Source: Paenibacillus nanensis (lineage in GTDB: Bacteria > Bacillota > Bacilli > Paenibacillales > Paenibacillaceae). From it: a stretch of 64,000 bases of DNA. Location: NCBI RefSeq assembly GCF_003583765.1, contig NZ_QXQA01000006.1, positions 1 to 64,000 of the forward strand, written 5' to 3'. The first letter of the stretch is position 1; every line of letters begins with the position of its first letter. Positions 58,539-64,000 of this stretch are shown piece after piece. The notes under the pieces are model-generated. The model saw only the letters and a program-made list of their open reading frames with translations. It did not search any database and had not been told where the DNA came from. The position numbers and the translations under genes are program-made.

Positions 58539-60854
58539 TTATAGGGAGATCGTGACTTCGATCTGTCCGGAGAAGCCGGCAACCTCGATTGTGCCTTGCT
58601 CCGTCAGCTTGCCGCCCTGTACGGCTGTCGCATTGCCCATGCCGTGCAGCGACAGGCTGAACGGTTTGCCTGCGCCTTCGGCGCGAACCGTAATCGTTGC
58701 CCCTTCGCGTACAGCTGTAACCGACAGTTCCGTCTCGCCCTTCATGTTGCGAACCGTACGGGATGCCATTTTGCCTTGCTCCAGCTGGTACAGACCCAGC
58801 TCAACGCCGTCCGCGAAGTCGTAATCCGGACGCGTATCGTTCGCGCCTTTCGGAAGAATCGTGTTCGGACGGACGAACAACGGCAGGCCGAAGAAGTCAT
58901 ACGATTCTTTCCGCCACTTGCCGCCTTCTACCGCACGGCCGGACAGCAGATGCGTCCATGTGCCTTCCGGCAAGAAGTACGTCACTTCGCCTTCTTCGCT
59001 GAATACAGGCGCAACCAGCAAAGAATCGCCGAGCATATACTGACGGTCAAGCGTTTCGGCGCCCGGATCGTTCGGGAATTCCAGGAACATCGCTCGCATC
59101 GATGGAACGCCCTTTTCCGTCGCGTATACGGCTGTGTCGTACAGATAAGGCATCAGGCTGCATTTCAGCTTCGTGAAAAATCTCGTTACGTCAACCGCCT
59201 CATCGTCGTATGCCCATGGCACGCGGTACGAGCTGCTGCCGTGCAGACGGCTGTGGCTCGACAGCAAGCCGAAGGCCAGCCAGCGCTTGAATACATGCGA
59301 AGGCGCCGTGTTCTCGAAGCCGCCGATGTCGTGGCTCCAGAAGCCGAAGCCGGATAGACCGAGCGATAACCCGCCGCGCAGGCTCTCGGCCATCGATTCG
59401 TAGTCGGCGTAGCAGTCGCCGCCCCAGTGAACCGGGAACTTTTGTCCGCCAACGGTAGCCGAACGCGCGAACAATGCCGCTTCGTTCTTGCCGAGCTTTT
59501 CTTCCAGGACGTCAAATACTACTTTGTTATAGAGGTACGTGTAGTAGTTATGCATTTTGACCGGATCGGAGCCGTCGTAGTAAACAACATCCGTCGGGAT
59601 TCTTTCGCCGAAGTCGGTCTTGAAGCTGTCGACGCCCATATCAACCAGCTCGCGCAGGTAACCTGCGAACCATTCGCAAGCCTCCGGGTTCGTAAAGTCG
59701 ACAAGCGCCATGCCCGGCTGCCACAAGTTCCACTGCCATACATCGCCGTTTGGCTTTTTCACCAAATAGCCGTTTTTCTTGCCTTCCTCGAACAAGCGGG
59801 AACGCTGTCCGATATACGGGTTGATCCATACGCAAATTTTAAGTCCTTTTTCCTTCAAGCGCTTCAGCATGCCTACCGGATCCGGGAAGACGCGCTCATC
59901 CCATTTAAAGTCCGTCCAGTGGAATTCGCGCATCCAGAAGCAGTCGAAATGGAAGACGTGCAGCGGCAGGTCGCGCTCCGCCATGCCGTCCACGAACGAA
60001 TTAACCGTCGCTTCATCATAGTTCGTTGTGAACGAAGTCGTCAGCCACAGACCGAATGTCCATGCCGGCGGCAGCGCCGGTTTACCGGTAAGCGCCGTAT
60101 ATTTGTCCAGCACGTCCTTCGGCTCCGGACCGTCGATGACGAAGTATTCGATCGTCTCGCCCGGAACGCTGAACTGAACCTTCTTCACCTTCTCCGAAGC
60201 AACCTCGAACGAAACCGCGCCCGGGTCATTGACAAATACGCCGTAGCCTTTGTTCGTCACGTAGAAAGGAATGTTTTTGTAAGCTTGCTCCGAGCTGGTG
60301 CCCCCGTCTTTGTTCCAAATATCGACGATTTGACCGTTCTTCACAAACGAGGTGAACCGTTCGCCAAGGCCGTATACCCATTCGCCGACCGATAGATCCA
60401 ATTCCTCGCGCATGAAGACGTCGCCGTTCGGATCCGTCGCATGTGCCATCGATTTAAACGCGCTGCCGGTAATACGCTTTTCGCCGCGGAAGAAATCGAC
60501 CGCCCATTGCATGCCTTTGGAGACGCGTACGCTTAAGTCGCCGCTCTTCAGCTCCGCATAATCGTCATTCTCCGTAATAACCGCATGGCCGCCTGCGGAC
60601 GCAAGCTCAAACGACGGACCATGGTCAACCGTTCCCGCGTAATGCGTCAGCTTTACGCCGATGACGCCCGGAAGCGGAGAATGGAATTGCACAGTCAGAA
60701 GCGTCGTATTGATCATATTGCCGCGGTTATGGATCGGTGTCGTGGATACCGCTACATTCAAGGTGTTGTCCTGCACCCAAATCTCATGCGCTTGAACTGC
60801 TGTCGAAAGCGAAAAGCCTTCCCGAATCAACCAGTTGCCGTCAGTAAATTTCAT
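58539..60854 (-). CDS. yicI: Alpha-xylosidase, GH31 (YicI-like)
   Basis: 771 residues, the length of E. coli YicI (772). The catalytic nucleophile lies in SFKTDFGERIPTDV (~415), and the acid/base Asp in the following HWGGDCYADYESM. FHFDCFWMREFHWTDFKWD (~295) is characteristic of alpha-xylosidases. It removes alpha-1,6-xylose from the non-reducing end of xyloglucan oligosaccharides. No signal peptide. ATG at 60854 follows AAGGGCGG; the longer frame is not needed. A minus-strand TATAAT (60921-60916) may be its -10. Confidence 0.92.
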   Translation of the reverse strand: MKFTDGNWLIREGFSLSTAVQAHEIWVQDNTLNVAVSTTPIHNRGNMINTTLLTVQFHSPLPGVIGVKLTHYAGTVDHGPSFELASAGGHAVITENDDYAELKSGDLSVRVSKGMQWAVDFFRGEKRITGSAFKSMAHATDPNGDVFMREELDLSVGEWVYGLGERFTSFVKNGQIVDIWNKDGGTSSEQAYKNIPFYVTNKGYGVFVNDPGAVSFEVASEKVKKVQFSVPGETIEYFVIDGPEPKDVLDKYTALTGKPALPPAWTFGLWLTTSFTTNYDEATVNSFVDGMAERDLPLHVFHFDCFWMREFHWTDFKWDERVFPDPVGMLKRLKEKGLKICVWINPYIGQRSRLFEEGKKNGYLVKKPNGDVWQWNLWQPGMALVDFTNPEACEWFAGYLRELVDMGVDSFKTDFGERIPTDVVYYDGSDPVKMHNYYTYLYNKVVFDVLEEKLGKNEAALFARSATVGGQKFPVHWGGDCYADYESMAESLRGGLSLGLSGFGFWSHDIGGFENTAPSHVFKRWLAFGLLSSHSRLHGSSSYRVPWAYDDEAVDVTRFFTKLKCSLMPYLYDTAVYATEKGVPSMRAMFLEFPNDPGAETLDRQYMLGDSLLVAPVFSEEGEVTYFLPEGTWTHLLSGRAVEGGKWRKESYDFFGLPLFVRPNTILPKGANDTRPDYDFADGVELGLYQLEQGKMASRTVRNMKGETELSVTAVREGATITVRAEGAGKPFSLSLHGMGNATAVQGGKLTEQGTIEVAGFSGQIEVTISL

Positions 60855-60990
60855 AATTGACAAACCGCCCTTCAATTTCTTGTAGTATTGTCACTATTCA
60901 TGTCTTAATAATTGCATTATACTGATTCATATAGAAGCAAACTAACATTTTTCAGCCGATTTATAACACGATCATGACGAGGTGATTCGT

Positions 60991-61887
60991 TTGGATCAAG
61001 CGACGCGACATTCGCTCAAGGAGAGCCGCACGCATGGCGACGAGCAGCATCCGTTCGGAACGTATTGGCTGCGTTACGGCGCCGGCGAGCATGTTATCGA
61101 TTGCCACTGGCATGATGAAGCCGAGTTTTTTTATTGCCTGCAAGGCGAAACGCTCTTTCAGGTCGATACCGATTATTTTGTCGTCCGTGCCGGCGAAGCG
61201 GTCTTTGTCGACGGCGGAGATATTCATGCCGCCCACGCGCATGGCGATGATGGCTGCTCGTTCTTCTCGCTCGTCTTCAACACGAGCCTGCTGGCAAGCG
61301 CCAATTATGACGCGGTGCAGGAAAAGCTGGTTCTCCCGCTTGTAGAGCGGCAGGCCACCTTCCCGCGCCATATCAAGCCGGAGGATCCTTATTCGGCCGG
61401 CCTCATCGCGCATATCGCCGCGATCATGAACAGCTGCAGCGAAGAGCTGCCCGGCTTTGAAGGTGCCGTGAAGGGACGGCTGTACTTGATGCTCGCCGAG
61501 CTTGCGGCAAGCGGCAAGTCATGCAGCCGGACAGCCAGCAGCCGCAGCGAATCCTCCAAGATCGAGCGTTTAAAAACCGTCATTCAATACATTCAGCAAA
61601 ATTATGAAAGGCAAATCCGTTTGTCCGAGCTCGCCGCCCTTATTCCGATGAGCGAAGGACATTTCTCCCGTTTCTTCAAATCGATGACCCGGCAGACGCC
61701 GATGGATTATATCAACTCGTACCGGATTCGGCAGGCCGCCGAGCTGCTTAGGCAGCCCGAGAGGAAAATATCGGCGATCGCGCTGGAGGTCGGCTTCGAT
61801 AATATCAGCTACTTCATCCGGGTATTCCGTAAAACGATGAATTGCTCGCCTTCCGACTTTCGGAAGAAGCTGCAAATTCCAGTCTAA
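60991..61887 (+). CDS. AraC-family transcriptional regulator with cupin domain
   Basis: 298 residues from the TTG at 60991 (GAGGTG 6 nt upstream). An N-terminal cupin fold (DCHWHDEAEFFYCLQGE, about 30-100) should bind a sugar; the C-terminal two helix-turn-helix units (IRLSELAALIPMSEGHFSRFF; ISAIALEVGFDNISYFIRVF, each shown in part) bind DNA. It has no receiver domain. Divergent from GH31, so it probably regulates the utilisation genes on both sides. Confidence 0.88.
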   Translation: MDQATRHSLKESRTHGDEQHPFGTYWLRYGAGEHVIDCHWHDEAEFFYCLQGETLFQVDTDYFVVRAGEAVFVDGGDIHAAHAHGDDGCSFFSLVFNTSLLASANYDAVQEKLVLPLVERQATFPRHIKPEDPYSAGLIAHIAAIMNSCSEELPGFEGAVKGRLYLMLAELAASGKSCSRTASSRSESSKIERLKTVIQYIQQNYERQIRLSELAALIPMSEGHFSRFFKSMTRQTPMDYINSYRIRQAAELLRQPERKISAIALEVGFDNISYFIRVFRKTMNCSPSDFRKKLQIPV

Positions 61888-61907
61888 CCTCCTGCAGCGG
61901 TTACAGT

Positions 61908-61940
61908 GCAGGGAAGAATGAAGAGATCATTCTTCCCTGC
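61908..61940. terminator. Bidirectional terminator
   Basis: GCAGGGAAGAATGA and TCATTCTTCCCTGC form a perfect 14-bp stem with loop AGAGA, between the convergent AraC and GH3 genes. Confidence 0.85.
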
Positions 61941-61949
61941 CGTTTCCGC

Positions 61950-64000
61950 TTAGCTGATGCGCAGCCAGCTGATTTGGACCTCGCCTTCCAGGTTCACATA
62001 CACATCCTGCCGCCCGCTTATGCCTTCGAGGGCCGCGCGAACGGTTGTCCAAGCCTGGCGGCCGCCGGTAGGCGTGACCTTGCACGAACCGGCAAGCGGA
62101 CCGTCCGGACTGTTCAACGCGATTTTGATTTCTCCGCCTTTGAGATGCCCCGATACTCTTGCTTCGAACAGAGCGGCGCCTTCGCCTAACTCTACATCCT
62201 TGAATGCGATCCAGCCGCTTCCCGCTTTCAGCCTTACGCTTTCCCCGCCTTCGCGGCACTCGTCGACGTACACATTCGCATAGTCGTCATAATTGACAGC
62301 TCTTACTTTGCCGCTCAGCAATCTTGGCGGGATCACTTCCCCCTCCACTTGCAGCGCAGCTTCAGCTTCTATGCTGCTGGAGGACGATCCGACCATCACG
62401 GTGTAAGAGCCGCTTTCCACGCAGTATCTTTCCCTCGTGACATCCCAGATGGCCAGCTCGGAAGCGGACAGCTCGAACGCCACCGTCTTCTCCTCGCCTG
62501 CCGCCAGATGTACCCGCTTAAACCCTTTTAATGTTTTAAGCGGACGGATGACCCGCGATCCATTTGCCCTTACATACAATTGAGGAACCTCGTCTCCCGC
62601 TATCGCGCCATTGTTCCGGATCGTTACCGTTACCGTCACCGAGTCGTCTGCTCCGATCCGGTCGCGGCTGAGCGATAAGCCTCCATAGGCGAATTGCGTA
62701 TAGCTTAGACCGTGACCGAACGGGTAAAGCGCTTCGCCGTCGAAATATTGATAAGTGCGCTTGCCTTTAATAATGTCGTAATCCATCAAATCCGGCAGCT
62801 GGCTGACGGACTTGTACCAAGTCATGTTAAGCCGTCCGGCCGGGTTGTAGTCGCCGTACAGCACATCGGCAACGGCATGGCCGAGCTCCTGGCCCGCATG
62901 CGAGGTGAAGAGGATGGACGGCACATGCTCGTTCTCCCAGTTCACCGCGAACGGATAGCCGCCGACGATCACGACGACCGTATTCGGGTTCGCCTCAAAT
63001 ACGGCGCGGATAAGCGCATGCTGAGCTTCCGGTAGTGTAATGTCCGGACGGTCGATCGTCTCTTTGCCGTTAATAAACGGGCTGTTTCCGACAAACACGA
63101 CCGCCGTTTCAGCCGATTTCGCAGCCTGAACAGCCGCCTCAATCCCCTCTTGCACGACCTCGACGATAAAGGATGCGGCCTCTTGCGATTGTCCATGATC
63201 GGCGACAAGCTGACGCTCGCCGTTTACCGCAATCGGCTTGCCCTCCCATGATTTCATCGCCAGGCGGCCTTCCGATAACGGTTCGAAGGCGAAGGCTTCC
63301 TTCACGAACCAGCCGCGCGCCTCTTCGGCTGTCGCCCTGAGACCCGTGTCGCTTTCGGTTACGTATTTGCGTGTGCCGACCTCGCGCAGCGTCACGCTTC
63401 CCCATCCCCAGTCATTGCGTTCAAACAGCGCCGCATTCGACGCGTCTTCAGCATCCGCGACTAGAGCGAATTCGTCCGTATCAGCCAGACGAACGTAGCG
63501 TCCCGTCTCCGCCGAGCGGATCCGCACAACATCCAGTCCGGTGTGGAACCCTACTTCACGGCCGGCCATCTTCTCTTGCACGCCTTGCAGCGGGGTAATC
63601 CGGTACTTCGGCGTGCCGCTGTACCAGTCCGTATACGCCTCGTTCGCAAGCGGACCGATGACGGCAACGGAGCTCAGCTCCTTACGCAGCGGCAGCAGTC
63701 CGCTATTTTTCAGCAGCACGACCTGTTCGCGGGCCGCGCGCAGCGATAACGCCGCATGCTCCGGCGCGCAAAGCTTCGATTCCGGCACATGGCTGTACGG
63801 GTTACGGTCAGCCGGGTCAAACTCGCCGAGACGGAATCGCACGCGGAACGTGTTGCGCAGCGCGCGGTCCATATCCGCTTCGCTCAGCAGCCCTTGCTCC
63901 AGCGCGTCGCGAATCGCGCGGAACGAAATGTCCTGATCGTCCGTAATGCTGTCGATGCCGGCTTTTATGGAGCCCGCCACCGCTTCCGCGTAGGAATCGA
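61950..64000 (-). CDS. GH3 beta-glycosidase with inserted domain and C-terminal CBM (partial)
   Basis: The gene runs off the right edge; 683 residues are visible and the N-terminal part of the catalytic barrel is missing. Visible from the N-terminal side: DSYAEAVAGSIKAGIDS, then the GH3 (alpha/beta) sandwich (REQVVLLKNSGLLPL, VVFVGNSPFINGKE), interrupted by about 125 residues of a beta-trefoil/fascin-like insert (VRIRSAETGRYVRLAD). A fibronectin-like domain (YPFGHGLSYTQFAY) and a CBM6-like end follow. No secretion signal can be judged. Likely a beta-glucosidase or beta-xylosidase serving the same sugar pathway. Confidence 0.85.
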   Translation of the reverse strand, partial: DSYAEAVAGSIKAGIDSITDDQDISFRAIRDALEQGLLSEADMDRALRNTFRVRFRLGEFDPADRNPYSHVPESKLCAPEHAALSLRAAREQVVLLKNSGLLPLRKELSSVAVIGPLANEAYTDWYSGTPKYRITPLQGVQEKMAGREVGFHTGLDVVRIRSAETGRYVRLADTDEFALVADAEDASNAALFERNDWGWGSVTLREVGTRKYVTESDTGLRATAEEARGWFVKEAFAFEPLSEGRLAMKSWEGKPIAVNGERQLVADHGQSQEAASFIVEVVQEGIEAAVQAAKSAETAVVFVGNSPFINGKETIDRPDITLPEAQHALIRAVFEANPNTVVVIVGGYPFAVNWENEHVPSILFTSHAGQELGHAVADVLYGDYNPAGRLNMTWYKSVSQLPDLMDYDIIKGKRTYQYFDGEALYPFGHGLSYTQFAYGGLSLSRDRIGADDSVTVTVTIRNNGAIAGDEVPQLYVRANGSRVIRPLKTLKGFKRVHLAAGEEKTVAFELSASELAIWDVTRERYCVESGSYTVMVGSSSSSIEAEAALQVEGEVIPPRLLSGKVRAVNYDDYANVYVDECREGGESVRLKAGSGWIAFKDVELGEGAALFEARVSGHLKGGEIKIALNSPDGPLAGSCKVTPTGGRQAWTTVRAALEGISGRQDVYVNLEGEVQISWLRIS

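Noticed and set aside
48123-61000. CcpA (cre) sites in the sugar utilisation locus
   Set aside because: I looked in the gaps upstream of the importer, kinase and GH31 genes and saw no convincing TGWAANCGNTNWCA match.

Overview
The window looks like a chromosomal segment of a spore-forming Bacillales, most probably Paenibacillus or a close relative. Pointers are moderate GC, strong AGGAGG-type ribosome sites, ecsAB, a SinR/SinI pair, a B. subtilis-like eps operon, a paeninodin-type lasso peptide cluster and LplABC/YesM-type sugar import genes. No tRNA, rRNA or CRISPR array was seen.

Region by region. 1-120: end of an IS3-like element running off the left edge, followed by a 51-bp tandem repeat array (131-755). 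0.8-10.6 kb: housekeeping genes (ecsBA, an S-layer-anchored protein, a DEAD-box helicase, a short-chain dehydrogenase, cheX, an HRDC-domain protein, two small proteins, a DAACS-family symporter). 10.7-17.6 kb: a lasso peptide cluster (cyclase, precursor, HPr-kinase-like kinase, RRE protein, leader peptidase, ABC exporter) facing a divergent two-gene unit that is a shortened kinase plus a second RRE protein. 17.6-18.4 kb: sinR convergent with a 53-residue sinI that was easy to miss, with a Spo0A box upstream of sinI. 18.4-35.1 kb: galE, glycosyltransferases, acetyl/acyltransferases, a flippase, a pyruvyl transferase, a nucleotidyltransferase-like protein and two related beta-helix proteins, one with a collagen-like stretch. 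35.3-47.6 kb: a long eps operon (epsA, B, C, galU, D, F, GT2, G, GT32, L, N), a detached epsM, and a second SinR-family regulator (SlrR-like position). 48-64 kb: a carbohydrate utilisation locus (GH42, GH95, GH31 YicI-like, GH3, ABC importer, YesM-type kinase, AraC regulator) whose enzyme set fits fucosylated xyloglucan oligosaccharides.

The unifying signal is a 16-bp palindrome, GTTC-N8-GAAC (best copies GTTCTTTATAAAGAAC and GTTCTTAATTAAGAAC), matching the B. subtilis SinR half-site GTTCTYT. I found eleven full copies plus two near copies, all between genes and nearly all on or next to sigma-A promoters: the eps operon, the second sinR, galE, the pyruvyl transferase operon, the nucleotidyltransferase operon, epsM, and also both sides of the lasso peptide cluster. 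About one GTTC-N8-GAAC is expected by chance in 64 kb. The reading offered is that lasso peptide production and exopolysaccharide synthesis form one SinR/SinI biofilm regulon. This is inferred from sequence only. Starts given here were often moved from the longest open frame to the start best supported by a ribosome site.
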